A DNA stretch of 64,000 nucleotides from PALSA-612 sp963742925 (GTDB taxonomy: Bacteria; Actinomycetota; Thermoleophilia; Gaiellales; Gaiellaceae): the NCBI GenBank assembly GCA_963742925.1, contig CAVUNV010000002.1, forward strand, positions 62,001 to 126,000, in the 5' to 3' direction. The stretch's first letter is position 1, and each line of letters opens with the position of its first letter. Below the pieces are notes generated by a model. That model was not told where the DNA came from. It saw only the letters and a list, made by a program, of their open reading frames with translations, and ran no database searches. This document shows positions 45,891 through 54,252 of this stretch, one piece after another. The translations under genes and the position numbers were made by a program.

Positions 45891-46306
45891 CCGGCCTCCA
45901 GGCCGTTGACCCGCCAGACGTACCGGGGCGGGGCGACGAACGACGCGCCCACGAAGCAATCACGCTCGGCCTTGGCGAGCAGCGTCCGCTGCGTCTCCCT
46001 GTCCGGCGCGGGCTCGAGCTCGACGTCGAGGCGGCATTCCAGCTCGACGAACGCGTAGCGGCCGTCGGTCTGCCGCTTGGTGACGCGGCCCGTCGCGCCT
46101 GCCGACGACGTCGTGACGGCGATCCCGACCCGCTCCGCGTGATAGGCGAGGCTGGCCAGCGTGCAGCGGGCGAGGCCGGCGAGGGCGAGATGCTCGGGCG
46201 CGAAGTTGCGCGGAAGCTGCTGCGGATCGCCGCCGTCGGCCGCGACGCGGTAGCGCCGGTCGAGCTCGATCGAGTAGTCGAGAACCTTCGCGCGCGGTTC
46301 GCTCAT
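45887..46306 (-). CDS. OsmC-family peroxiredoxin-like protein
   Basis: A 139-residue OsmC/Ohr protein with the two redox cysteines in LARCTLASLAYHAERVG and ERDCFVGAS. It reduces organic hydroperoxides or stress-derived thiol oxidants; OsmC rather than Ohr by the spacing, though this is not certain. It is the first gene of a two-gene operon with the class V aminotransferase, perhaps a sulfur/redox unit. ATG 46306 is the only sensible start. Confidence 0.85.
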   Translation of the reverse strand: MSEPRAKVLDYSIELDRRYRVAADGGDPQQLPRNFAPEHLALAGLARCTLASLAYHAERVGIAVTTSSAGATGRVTKRQTDGRYAFVELECRLDVELEPAPDRETQRTLLAKAERDCFVGASFVAPPRYVWRVNGLEAG

Positions 46307-46353
46307 TCGTTTTCCAACCCTATGTCATCCGGTCCGGCGACTACCTTCCCCGC

Positions 46354-46554
46354 ATGGAACGGCTCCGGCCGCTCAGCGAGACCGATTGCTACACCCGGCT
46401 CTACGGCCAACGGGCGCCGACCGTCACGATCATCTCGCGCGAGCCGCGGGTGCAGCCGTGGCAGGCGATGACGGGCGAGGAGCTGCGCGACGCGTTCGAC
46501 GGGCGGCTCGAGGCCCGCGACGATCTGGGCCCGCTCGACGCCGAAGCCGCGTAA
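46354..46554 (+). CDS. hypothetical protein, 66 aa
   Basis: Unrecognised small soluble protein (MERLRPLSETDCYTRLYGQR ...). A TACCTT box 6 nt before ATG 46354 fits the leaderless pattern used by real genes here. It has one Cys, many Arg/Glu and no membrane segment, and it is divergent from OsmC. Codon usage looks native, but no homology can be claimed. A uracil/thymine-DNA glycosylase gene follows 97 bp later. Confidence 0.5.
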   Translation: MERLRPLSETDCYTRLYGQRAPTVTIISREPRVQPWQAMTGEELRDAFDGRLEARDDLGPLDAEAA

Positions 46555-46651
46555 TGCGCGCTCGAGAGGACCTGCGCACGCTGGCGCCGCCGCGCCGTCA
46601 CGGTCCGGCTCGGCCCGCGTCGGCGCTACCGGTCGCGAGTAGCGTGGGTCT

Positions 46652-47198
46652 GTGCCCCGACGGCCACCGACAGGCGGCGCTGACGCCGCCCTGCCCGTGT
46701 CCGCACGTCCCGGACGTGCTCGCGCCGGGGCTCCGGGCCGTGTTCTGCGGGATCAACCCGGGTCGCGTCTCGGCGGCTGCCGGTGCCCATTTCGCGAACC
46801 CGCGCAACGACTTCTGGCGCCTCCTGCACGACGCCGGCTTCACGCCGAGACAGCTCGCGCCCGACGAGCAGCTCGAGCTGCCCGGCTTCGGCTTCGGGCT
46901 GACCAATGCGGCGCCCCGCACGACGCCGGGATCGAGCGATCTCCGCAAGCAGGATTTCGCCGGTGCCGCTGCGAGGCTGGAGCGAATCGCCGAGGAGCTC
47001 CGTCCGCGCCTGATCGCGTTCGTCGGCAAGGAGGCCTATCGCGGCGCTTTCGGCGAGCGTGCCGAGCACGGCCTGCAGGAGCGGCGGCTCGGCGACACGA
47101 TGCTGTTCGTGCTCCCGTCGACGTCGCCGGCCAACGCGGCCGTGCCCTATCCGGAGCGGCTGCACTGGTTTCGAGAGCTGCGCGAGCTGCTGCCCTGA
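46652..47198 (+). pseudogene. mug: G/U mismatch-specific DNA glycosylase (Mug), frame probably broken once
   Basis: Excises uracil or thymine opposite G. The catalytic motif GINPG, the NPRNDFWRLLH stretch and the minor-groove motif PSTSPANA are all present in the frame ending at 47198. The best promoter (TAGCGT, 46640-46645) points to GTG 46652 reading VPRRPPTGGADAALPVS in another frame. Removing one base near 46698-46702 joins it to HVPDVLAPGLRAVFCG. The span of 547 bp is 182 codons plus one. If there is no indel, a start at GTG 46644 or 46716 would be needed. The 175-bp gap after it to nadE holds nothing I recognise. Confidence 0.75.
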
Positions 47199-47373
47199 CG
47201 CCCGCGGCAGATCAGCTTGCACGTAACCCACTCCCTGGGTGGGGAAGCCGTCCACCCTCCACCCACTGCGAGCGTAGCGAGGAAATCCGCACGCAGGTGT
47301 GTCGGATCGTGCCGGAAGCGCAACGATTGCTCCACAGCCGGCCCCGCGAGCCGGTGCGGTGGTGATATGAGCC

Positions 47374-49092
47374 TCAGCCGCGCCAGCGGTTCGTGATCGG
47401 CGTGCGCCGGTCGCGCCCGAACGCCTTCGGCCGCAGCTTGACCCCCGGCGGCGCCTGGCGCCGCTTGTACTCGGCGCGGTCGATCAGCGCGATCGCGCGC
47501 TCGACGGCGTCCCGGTCGAAGCCGTCGGCGAGCAGCTCCTCCCGCGAGCGGTCGTGCTCCACGTACGCCTCGAGCACGGGATCGAGAGCCGCATAGGGCG
47601 GAAGCGAGTCCTCGTCGAGCTGGTCGGGCCGCAGCTCGGCGCTCGGGGCGCGCTCGATGATCGAGGCCGGGATCAGCTCGCGCCCGGCCCGCTCGTTCAG
47701 CCGCCGCGAGAGCCGCCACACGTCGGTCTTGTACACGTCCTTGAGCAGCGCGAAGCCGCCGGCCATGTCTCCGTAGAGCGTCGCGTAGCCGACCGAGAGC
47801 TCCGACTTGTTGCCGGTCGCGAGCACGAGCCAGCCGAACTTGTTCGACAGCGCCATCAGCAGCGTGCCCCGCGCCCGCGCCTGGACGTTCTCCTCGGTCA
47901 GGTCGCGGGCTGTCCCGGCGAACGACGGCTCGAGGGCCTCCTCGAACCGGGCCACGACGGGGTCGATCGGGATCTCGCGGAAGTCGGCGCCGATCGACTC
48001 TGCGAGAAGCCGCGCGTCCGTCCTCGTCGCGTCAGAGGAGAACCGGGACGGCATCGACACGCAGTGCACCCGACCAGGCTCGAGCGCCTCGGCGGCGAGC
48101 GCGGCCGTCAGCGCCGAGTCGATCCCGCCGGACAGGCCGACGACGACGTCGCGGAAGCCGTTCTTGCTCACGTAGGCGCGCAGGCCGAGCTCGAGCGCGA
48201 GCCGCATCTGCTCGAGGTCGTCGACGAGCGGTGCGATACCTCCCGCGGCCGGCGGCGCGGCCGGCGGCGGCGCGGTCTCGAGCTCGACGACGGTCGGGGC
48301 GGGCACCTCCTCGAGCTCGCGCGCCAGCGCCCGGCGGCGCACGTCGCGCAGCCGTCGCCCGATCGCCGCGGTCGGGTCGAGGTCGACGACGAGCAGAGCC
48401 TCCTCGAACCCGGGCGCGCGCGCCAGCACCTCGCCCTCGTCGTCGAGGACCACCGAGTGCCCGTCGAAGACGAGCTCGTCCTGGCCGCCGACCATGTTGC
48501 AGAGCGCCACGAAGGCCGAGTTGTCCCGTGCGCGAGCGGCGAACATCTCCTCGCGCTCGCGGTCCTTGCCGACGTGGAACGGTGAGGCCGAGACGTTGAC
48601 GAGGAGCTGCGCTCCGGCGAGCGCGAGGTCGGTGGCCGGAGGGCCGGGCTGCCACATGTCCTCGCAGATCGTCACGCCGACGAGGACCTCGCCGAGCCGG
48701 AGCAGGACGAGATCTCGCCCCGGTGCGAAGTAGCGGTCCTCGTCGAAGACGCCGTAGTTGGGCAGGAAGCGCTTCCGGTAGACAGCCTTGACCTCGCCGC
48801 CGGCGCAGACGGCGCAGGCGTTGAAGAGATCGCCGTCGAAGTGGGGCGTGCCCACGAGCGCGACGACCCCGGTGGTCTCCCGCGCGATCTCGCCCAGCGT
48901 GCGCTCGGCCGCCTGGATGAACCCGGGCCGGAGCAGCAGATCCTCGGGCGGATAGCCGGTGACGGCGAGCTCGGGGAAGAGGACCAGCTCGGCTCCGGCC
49001 TGCCGTGCCTCCTCGAGCCGGGCCAGGATTCGGTCGCGGTTGCCGTCGAGGTCGCCGACGAGCGAATCGATCTGCGCGAGCGCGAGCCTCAT
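47374..49092 (-). CDS. nadE: glutamine-dependent NAD+ synthetase
   Basis: A 572-residue two-domain enzyme making NAD+ from deamido-NAD+, ATP and glutamine. The N-terminal nitrilase domain has Glu in FPELAVTGYPPEDLL, Lys in YRKRFLPNYGVFDE and Cys in TICEDMWQPG, which liberates ammonia. The C-terminal synthetase has the P-loop GLSGGIDSAL, TGNKSELSVGYATLYGD and KTDVWRLSR. ATG 49092 is leaderless-type, with TAGGCT 6 nt upstream (49104-49099 on the minus strand). It is monocistronic. Confidence 0.95.
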   Translation of the reverse strand: MRLALAQIDSLVGDLDGNRDRILARLEEARQAGAELVLFPELAVTGYPPEDLLLRPGFIQAAERTLGEIARETTGVVALVGTPHFDGDLFNACAVCAGGEVKAVYRKRFLPNYGVFDEDRYFAPGRDLVLLRLGEVLVGVTICEDMWQPGPPATDLALAGAQLLVNVSASPFHVGKDREREEMFAARARDNSAFVALCNMVGGQDELVFDGHSVVLDDEGEVLARAPGFEEALLVVDLDPTAAIGRRLRDVRRRALARELEEVPAPTVVELETAPPPAAPPAAGGIAPLVDDLEQMRLALELGLRAYVSKNGFRDVVVGLSGGIDSALTAALAAEALEPGRVHCVSMPSRFSSDATRTDARLLAESIGADFREIPIDPVVARFEEALEPSFAGTARDLTEENVQARARGTLLMALSNKFGWLVLATGNKSELSVGYATLYGDMAGGFALLKDVYKTDVWRLSRRLNERAGRELIPASIIERAPSAELRPDQLDEDSLPPYAALDPVLEAYVEHDRSREELLADGFDRDAVERAIALIDRAEYKRRQAPPGVKLRPKAFGRDRRTPITNRWRG

Positions 49093-49131
49093 GGTTTTAG
49101 CCTATCAGGCGAAAACTCTGCGCAGCCCGGC

Positions 49132-49862
49132 TCAGGTCTTGCGGCCCACGAAGATCGCCCAGCCGAGCAGCGCGCGGTTGAACCGGAAGTACTCGTCGCG
49201 GAAGCGCGCGTGCTGCGCCCGGAACTCTTCCGCGTCCGGATGATCCGGATGCTCGGCGAGCCACTCCTCGATTGCTCTCCAGTGCAGGCTCTCGTAGTGA
49301 TCCCAGTCGTCCTCCGAGGCTGCGATGACGCCCGTGACGGCGAGCCCGGCCTGCTCGAACCGCCGGACGGTCGCGTCGAGGGCGACGTAGCCCGTCGCGT
49401 CGATCCCGTCGGGAAGCGGCCACTCTCGCCAGAACGGCTCGCCGATCGCGACGAAGCCTCCGCTGCGCACGGACGGGCAAAGCGCCGCGGCCGCGTCGGC
49501 GATCGTGCCCCAGACGAACGCCGCCCCGAGGCAGAGAGCCGCATCCCAGGCCGTCGGCTCGAGCGGGAAGCTCGGCGGCGTCCGCCGTTCGCACCTCGAT
49601 GAGCGACTCGAGCCCGGCTGCGGCGATCCGCGCCCGCGCCTCGTCGGCGAACGCCGGGCGCTTCTCGATGCCGAGGATCCGGCATCCGTAGGTCGCGGCG
49701 AGGATCGAGGCAGGCCCGGCCTTGCCGCAGGCGATGTCGAGGACGCGACTCTCCGGCCGTCAGGCGCAGGTAGTCGCCGAGCAGCCGGATCTTCTCGGGG
49801 CTGGTCGGGTTCTGGATCTCGTGATCGCGCTCGACGATCTCCCAGCGCCAGGCGCTAGACAT
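49132..49862 (-). pseudogene. SAM-dependent methyltransferase, frame broken twice
   Basis: Begins MSSAWRWEIVERDHEIQNPT and reads into a class I methyltransferase. The block VRTADAAELPARADGL is in a second frame and the C-terminal part (GGFVAIGEPFWREWPLPDGI) in a third. Breaks fall near 49745 and 49570, each one extra base; 731 bp minus two gives 242 residues, the family length. All parts look conserved, so errors in the sequence are likelier than decay. ATG 49862 overlaps the acyl-CoA synthetase stop by 8 bp, in one operon. Substrate unknown. Confidence 0.68.
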
Positions 49863-51738
49863 GCGCGGCGATCTCGTCGAGCACCTCGGGGTTCTCGACG
49901 GAGGACAGGTCGCCGGGATCCTTGCCGAGCGCGGTCGCGCGGACGGCGCGGCGGACGATCTTCGCCGAGCGCGTCTTCGGCAGCGCGGACACGAAGACGA
50001 CGCGCTCCGGGGCGAACGCCTTGCCGAGGTCGGCGGCGACGAGCGTGCGCAGCTCCTCGGCGAGCGCGTCCGAGGCGTCCGTGCCGGGCACGAGCACGCA
50101 GAAGACCCACGCGACCTCGCCCTTCACCTCGTGCGGCACCCCGACCGCGGCCGCCTCGGACACGGCCGGATGGGACACGACCGCCGACTCGATCTCGGCC
50201 GGGCCGATCCGCTTGCCGGCGATGTTCAGCGTGTCGTCGGAGCGGCCGTGGAGGAACCAGTAGCCGTCTGCGTCGACCGACGCCCAGTCGCCGTGCGTCC
50301 AGATCCCGGGAAAGCGCCGCCAGTAGGTGTCGAGGAACCGCTCGGAGTCGCGCCAGAAGCCCCGCGTCATCCCGGGGAAGGGCTTGCGGCAGACGAGCTC
50401 GCCGACCGCGCCGGTGCCGGCGAGCGAGCGGCCCTCGTCGTCGAGCACGTCCATCGCCATCCCGAGTGCCTCGAACCCGAGCGAGCACGCCTTGATCGGC
50501 ATCGCCACGGAGGGTGACAGGAAGCACGCCCCGATCTCCGTGCCGCCGGAGGCGTTGATGATCGGACAGCGGCCGCCGCCGACCCGTTCGTGAAGCCACA
50601 TGTACGGATCGGGGTTCCAGGGCTCGCCGGTCGTCAGCATCAGCCGCAGCGACGACAGGTCGGCCTGCGGGTCGCCGTGCGGGATCAGCGCGCGGATCAA
50701 CGTGGGCGAGCAGCCGAGGATCGAGACGTTCTCCTGCTCGATCAAACGCCACAGCCGGTCGTGCGGCCAGTCCGGCGCACCCTCGGCGAAGACGATCGTC
50801 GCGCCCATCGCGCCGCCCCCGACCACCGTCCAGGGGCCCATGATCCAGCCCATGTCGGTGGCGAAGTGGATCACGTCGCCCGGCCGCGCGTCCGCCTGGT
50901 AGCAGGCCTCACGGGCGATCGAGACGAGGAAGCCGCCGTGGACGTGGACGACGCCCTTCGGCCGTCCGGTCGTCCCGGAGGTGTAGGTGAGCAGGTACGG
51001 ATGCTCGGAGTCGACGGACAGCGCCTCGGTCAGCCCCGGGCAGTCCGCGGTCAGCTCGTCCCACGGGGCGACGATCACGTGCTCGAGGGAAGGCGCCTCC
51101 CTCCGTGCCTCCTCCAGGATCGCGAGCATCGGGACGGCGCGGCCGCGGCGACTCGACACCGTGGTGGTGATCGCCACCTTCGCCTCCGAGTCCTGCAGCC
51201 GCTGAGCGACGGCGGGTGCGGCGAAGCCCGAGAAGACGGGCACCTGCACGGCGCCGATGTGCGCGCAGGCGTGGGAGGCGATCGCGACCTCGGGCGACAT
51301 CGGCAGGTAGATGGCCACACGATCGCCCGGTTCGACCCCGAGGCGGAGGAGCGCCTCAGCCAGCCTGACCACCTCGTGTGACAGCTCCGCGAACGTGAGC
51401 GAGCGGCGGGAGCCGTCCTCGCCCAGCCCGACGGCAGCCTCCGCGGCCGCCGACGGCCCGGCGGCCCAGCGATGGACGCAGTTCCAGGCGATGTTGAGCT
51501 TCCCGCCGGTGAACCACGTCGCCCATTCCGGGCCGCGCGAGGTGTCGACGATCTGCTCCCAGGGCTCGAAGAACTCGATCCCCATGTCCTCGATCACCGC
51601 CGGCCAGAACCAGTCGGGGTCGTCGATCGAGCGCCGCACGAGCTCGCGGTAGTCGGCGATGTCGTACCGGCGCATGAGCCGGTAGACGTTCGACCGCTCG
51701 AGCACCTGCTCGCTCGGCGTCCAGACGATCTCGGTCAC
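49855..51738 (-). CDS. AMP-dependent acyl-CoA synthetase, acetyl-CoA synthetase-like
   Basis: A 627-residue ANL-superfamily ligase. The P-loop is YTSGTTGRPKGVVHVHGG, the A5 motif INASGGTEIGACF lacks the WWQTETG of true Acs at 38.3 kb, and the C-terminal lysine lies in ALPKTRSAKIVRR. The substrate is therefore probably another short carboxylate such as propionate, or a branched one. GTG 51738 has TACGCT 7 nt upstream (51751-51746, minus). It is followed by the methyltransferase gene. Confidence 0.85.
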   Translation of the reverse strand: MTEIVWTPSEQVLERSNVYRLMRRYDIADYRELVRRSIDDPDWFWPAVIEDMGIEFFEPWEQIVDTSRGPEWATWFTGGKLNIAWNCVHRWAAGPSAAAEAAVGLGEDGSRRSLTFAELSHEVVRLAEALLRLGVEPGDRVAIYLPMSPEVAIASHACAHIGAVQVPVFSGFAAPAVAQRLQDSEAKVAITTTVSSRRGRAVPMLAILEEARREAPSLEHVIVAPWDELTADCPGLTEALSVDSEHPYLLTYTSGTTGRPKGVVHVHGGFLVSIAREACYQADARPGDVIHFATDMGWIMGPWTVVGGGAMGATIVFAEGAPDWPHDRLWRLIEQENVSILGCSPTLIRALIPHGDPQADLSSLRLMLTTGEPWNPDPYMWLHERVGGGRCPIINASGGTEIGACFLSPSVAMPIKACSLGFEALGMAMDVLDDEGRSLAGTGAVGELVCRKPFPGMTRGFWRDSERFLDTYWRRFPGIWTHGDWASVDADGYWFLHGRSDDTLNIAGKRIGPAEIESAVVSHPAVSEAAAVGVPHEVKGEVAWVFCVLVPGTDASDALAEELRTLVAADLGKAFAPERVVFVSALPKTRSAKIVRRAVRATALGKDPGDLSSVENPEVLDEIAAHV

Positions 51739-51755
51739 GGCGCGAAGCGTAGTCC

Positions 51756-51785
51756 TTGCGCAGCAAAGCTAGTGGCTGCTAACTT
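51756..51785 (+). promoter_or_regulatory. -35/-10 promoter (TTGCGC-N18-TAACTT) of the MFS-TetR operon
   Basis: TTGCGC at 51756-51761 and TAACTT at 51780-51785; it leads to a 30-nt leader with GGGGAGG before GTG 51821, unlike the leaderless genes around it. Confidence 0.45.
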
Positions 51786-51797
51786 AGTGCGGACTAA
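51784..51797. promoter_or_regulatory. inverted repeat TTAGT-GCGG-ACTAA, candidate TetR operator
   Basis: Sits at the transcription start of the MFS-tetR operon, overlapping the end of the -10 box. The half-sites are 5 bp with a 4-bp spacer. TetR-family proteins commonly bind such palindromes in their own operon promoter; binding is inferred. Confidence 0.45.
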
Positions 51798-51820
51798 CAG
51801 GCAAGGGGAGGTTCGATCCG

Positions 51821-53266
51821 GTGAAGGCACGTCTGCTCGAGATTGCTCTGGCCAAGGAGAACCGCAAGTGGTGGACGCTGCTCGCGGTCTCGTTCGGCCT
51901 GTTCATGATCATGCTCGACAACACGGTCGTGAACGTCGCGCTGCCGTCGATCGCGCAGTCGTTCCACGTCAAGCTGAGCGAGCTCGAGTGGGTGGTCGTC
52001 GGGTACGCGCTCTCGTTCGCCACGTTCATGCTGACCGGCGGGAAGCTCGCCGACCGCTACGGGCGGCGGCTGCTGTTCATCATCGGCCTGGTCATCTTCA
52101 CCGGGGCGTCGCTCGCGTGCGGCCTCGCGACCGATGTCAACTTCCTGATCGGCGCCCGCGTCGTCCAGGGCGTCGGCGCAGCGATCATGAATCCGGCCAC
52201 CCTCAGCATCATCACCGCGACCTTCCCGCCGAAGCAGCGCGGCATGGCGATCGGGATCTGGGCCGGCGTCTCGGCGATGGCGCTGGCGATCGGCCCGCTC
52301 GTGGGCGGTGCGCTCACCGAGTACGTCCACTGGAGCTGGATCTTCTTCGTCAACGTGCCGGTCGGCGTGATGGGCATCGTCATCACGCGCTGGGCCGTCG
52401 ACGAGAGCCGCGACACCTCGCACGAGCAGCGCCTCGACGTTCCCGGCCTGGCGACATCCGGCATCGGCCTCTTCGCGCTCACGTACGGCCTGATCGAGGC
52501 GAACAGCTACGGCTGGACGTCGACGCGGATCCTCGCGCTCTTCGCCGTCGCGGTCGTGTCCCTCGTCGCCTTCGTCCTCCTGGAGCAGCGTCAGCGGCTG
52601 CCGATGCTCGACCTGTCCCTCTTCCGGAGCCGCACCTACACGGGCGCCAACCTGGCGATGCTGCTCGTCTCGCTGGCGATGTTCGGCATCTTCTTCTTCA
52701 ACTCGCTGTTCTTCCAGGGAATCCTGGGCTACAGCCCCGTCCAGACGGGCGCGCTCTTCCTGCCGATGACGATGCTGATCATCCTCGTCGCACCCCAGGC
52801 GGGTCGCCTGTCCGACCGGATCGGCTCGCGCTGGCTGATCGGGACGGGGCTCAGCTTCGTGACGCTCTCGCTGCTCCTGTTCGCCCAGCTCGACGCGGGC
52901 TCGACCTTCTGGAACATCCTGCCGGGGCTGGTGACCGGCGGCTTCGGCATGGCCCTGGCGATGACGCCGACGACCGCGGCCGCGATGGGATCGGTGCCGG
53001 TCGACAAGGCCGGTGTCGGGTCGGCGGTGCTGAACGCCTTCCGCCAGGTCGGAGGCTCCCTCGGGATCGCCGTGATGGGCGCGGTCGTCGCCAGCCAGGT
53101 CAGTGTCCCGCGGACGAGCCCGGCCTGGCCGAGCGAGTTCGTCGACGGGTACCACCTCGCTCTGTACGTCGCGGCGGCGATCGCCTTCATCGGCGCGGTC
53201 GTGGCCGTCGCCATGGTGCGGCAGGTCCGTCACGTGGAGCCGAGCGAGGCGGCCGTCGCAGCATGA
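51821..53266 (+). CDS. MFS multidrug exporter, DHA2 (EmrB/QacA) family
   Basis: A 481-residue, 14-helix drug:proton antiporter. LDNTVVNVALPSIAQSF is the DHA2 motif in helix 1, GGKLADRYGRRLLF is motif A, and GVGAAIMNPATLS with GPLVGGALTEYVHWSWIFFV (20 residues) cover motif C. GTG 51821 has GGGGAGG about 10 nt upstream. It overlaps the tetR start (ATGA), so exporter and its probable repressor are made together; the drug is unknown. Confidence 0.9.
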   Translation: MKARLLEIALAKENRKWWTLLAVSFGLFMIMLDNTVVNVALPSIAQSFHVKLSELEWVVVGYALSFATFMLTGGKLADRYGRRLLFIIGLVIFTGASLACGLATDVNFLIGARVVQGVGAAIMNPATLSIITATFPPKQRGMAIGIWAGVSAMALAIGPLVGGALTEYVHWSWIFFVNVPVGVMGIVITRWAVDESRDTSHEQRLDVPGLATSGIGLFALTYGLIEANSYGWTSTRILALFAVAVVSLVAFVLLEQRQRLPMLDLSLFRSRTYTGANLAMLLVSLAMFGIFFFNSLFFQGILGYSPVQTGALFLPMTMLIILVAPQAGRLSDRIGSRWLIGTGLSFVTLSLLLFAQLDAGSTFWNILPGLVTGGFGMALAMTPTTAAAMGSVPVDKAGVGSAVLNAFRQVGGSLGIAVMGAVVASQVSVPRTSPAWPSEFVDGYHLALYVAAAIAFIGAVVAVAMVRQVRHVEPSEAAVAA

Positions 53267-53874
53267 GCGCAGACCCCGTCCGCCCGCGTCTTCCCGCCGT
53301 CGAGCGCCGGGCCGCGGTGGTGGACGCGGCCCTGCGCGTGTTCGGCGAGGGGAGCTACGACGGAGCGACGACGGCCGGGATCGCGCGCGCCGCCGGCGTC
53401 AGCGAGCCGATCCTCTACCGGCATTTCGGGTGCAAGCGCGACCTCTACTTCGCCTGCCTCGACGAGATGTGGCAGCGATTGAGGGCCGAGGTCGAACAGA
53501 TGGTCGCCGCCGAGCCCGACGCGCGGGAGTGGCTGTTCGCCATGCCGAAGGCGGCGCTGGCGCTCCGTGAGCAGGGCATTCACCCGAACCAGCTGTGGAT
53601 CCAGGCGCTCAGCGAGGCCGGTGAGGACGCGGAGGTCCGCCGTTACCTGCGCAGGCACATCCGCGAGGTGCACCGCTTCGTCGCCGAGCTGTACCGGCGC
53701 GCCCAGTCAGAAGGCGGGATGCCCGCCGACCGCGACCCGGACGCCGAAGCCTGGATCGGCATCGGCATCGGCCTGCTCCGCTCGGTCCAGGACCGCCTCG
53801 GCGGCCTCCTCACCCCCGACGACTTCACCGCGATCCTGACCGCCCGCCGAGCCTCCCTGCTCGGCCCGACGTAG
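53263..53874 (+). CDS. TetR-family transcriptional regulator
   Basis: A 203-residue regulator: HTH in ERRAAVVDAALRVFGEGSYD, then GATTAGIARAAGVSEPILYR and HFGCKRDLYFACLDEM; the ligand domain (about 70-200) is helical. It likely represses the upstream MFS gene through the palindrome at 51784-51797 and releases when the exported compound binds. Having the repressor as the second gene, cotranscribed, gives negative feedback. ATG 53263 overlaps the MFS stop. Confidence 0.87.
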   Translation: MSADPVRPRLPAVERRAAVVDAALRVFGEGSYDGATTAGIARAAGVSEPILYRHFGCKRDLYFACLDEMWQRLRAEVEQMVAAEPDAREWLFAMPKAALALREQGIHPNQLWIQALSEAGEDAEVRRYLRRHIREVHRFVAELYRRAQSEGGMPADRDPDAEAWIGIGIGLLRSVQDRLGGLLTPDDFTAILTARRASLLGPT

Positions 53875-53981
53875 CTTTTCCCTGCAGCCCTCGTCACTTC
53901 GCCACGAGTGGCGGCGAAGCCCGGGCTCAGCCCGGGCGTAGCTCGAGCCCTTGGCCACGCGCTCCCCGGGGGAAGGGGGCA

Positions 53982-54010
53982 CACGGGGGAAACCGGCCGT
54001 TTCCCCCGTG
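53982..54010 (+). terminator. 12-bp perfect hairpin after tetR
   Basis: CACGGGGGAAAC and GTTTCCCCCGTG around a 5-nt CGGCC loop, 108 bp past tetR. It is symmetrical enough to act on either strand; no T-run. Confidence 0.45.
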
Positions 54011-54015
54011 AAATG

Positions 54016-54053
54016 AGTGAGACCCCCGGCTGCGGCCACCCGGGGGTCTCACT
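54016..54053 (+). terminator. 14-bp perfect hairpin after tetR
   Basis: AGTGAGACCCCCGG and CCGGGGGTCTCACT with a 10-nt loop, directly after the previous hairpin. Two strong hairpins in tandem insulate the tetR operon from the regulator gene at 54253. Confidence 0.5.
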
Positions 54054-54079
54054 TGGACTGCGTGCACATCGGATAGCGC

Positions 54080-54184
54080 GGCGGTGCCCATAAGACTCGA
54101 CCCTGCGGCCCAGTCGAGCCCTGGAGCCTCGCGCGACTATCGGCGTGCCCCCCGCTTCGGGCTTTCGCCCTGCAAGGTGCCGCC
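54080..54184 (+). ncRNA. candidate structured RNA between tetR and the HTH-TPR regulator
   Basis: Part of the 378-bp gap 53875-54252. GGCGGTGCC (54080-54088) can pair with GGTGCCGCC (54176-54184) with two wobbles on the plus strand. Inside are hairpins CTCGAC/GTCGAG (54096-54101, 54113-54118) and GGGC-TTTC-GCCC (54159-54170). The wobbles favour a plus-strand transcript. No known family matched; it could also be incidental GC pairing. Confidence 0.3.
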
Positions 54185-54222
54185 GACTGTACTGCCCTTG
54201 TCCGAAAAAGTCAAGTAGCAAT

Positions 54223-54252
54223 GTGAAGTGATATTCGCTACAGTCACTTCAC
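54223..54252. promoter_or_regulatory. palindromic operator GTGAAGTGA-N12-TCACTTCAC enclosing the -10 box
   Basis: A perfect 9-bp inverted repeat with a 12-bp spacer, abutting the GTG start of the HTH-TPR gene. TACAGT (54239-54244), a plausible -10 box 8 nt before the start, lies mostly inside the spacer. Occupancy by a dimeric XRE protein would block transcription, so autoregulation is likely. Confidence 0.65.

Noticed and set aside
53875..54252. tRNA or known riboswitch in the 378-bp gap
   Set aside because: No TTCRA arm, CCA end or recognised riboswitch consensus; only generic hairpins were found.
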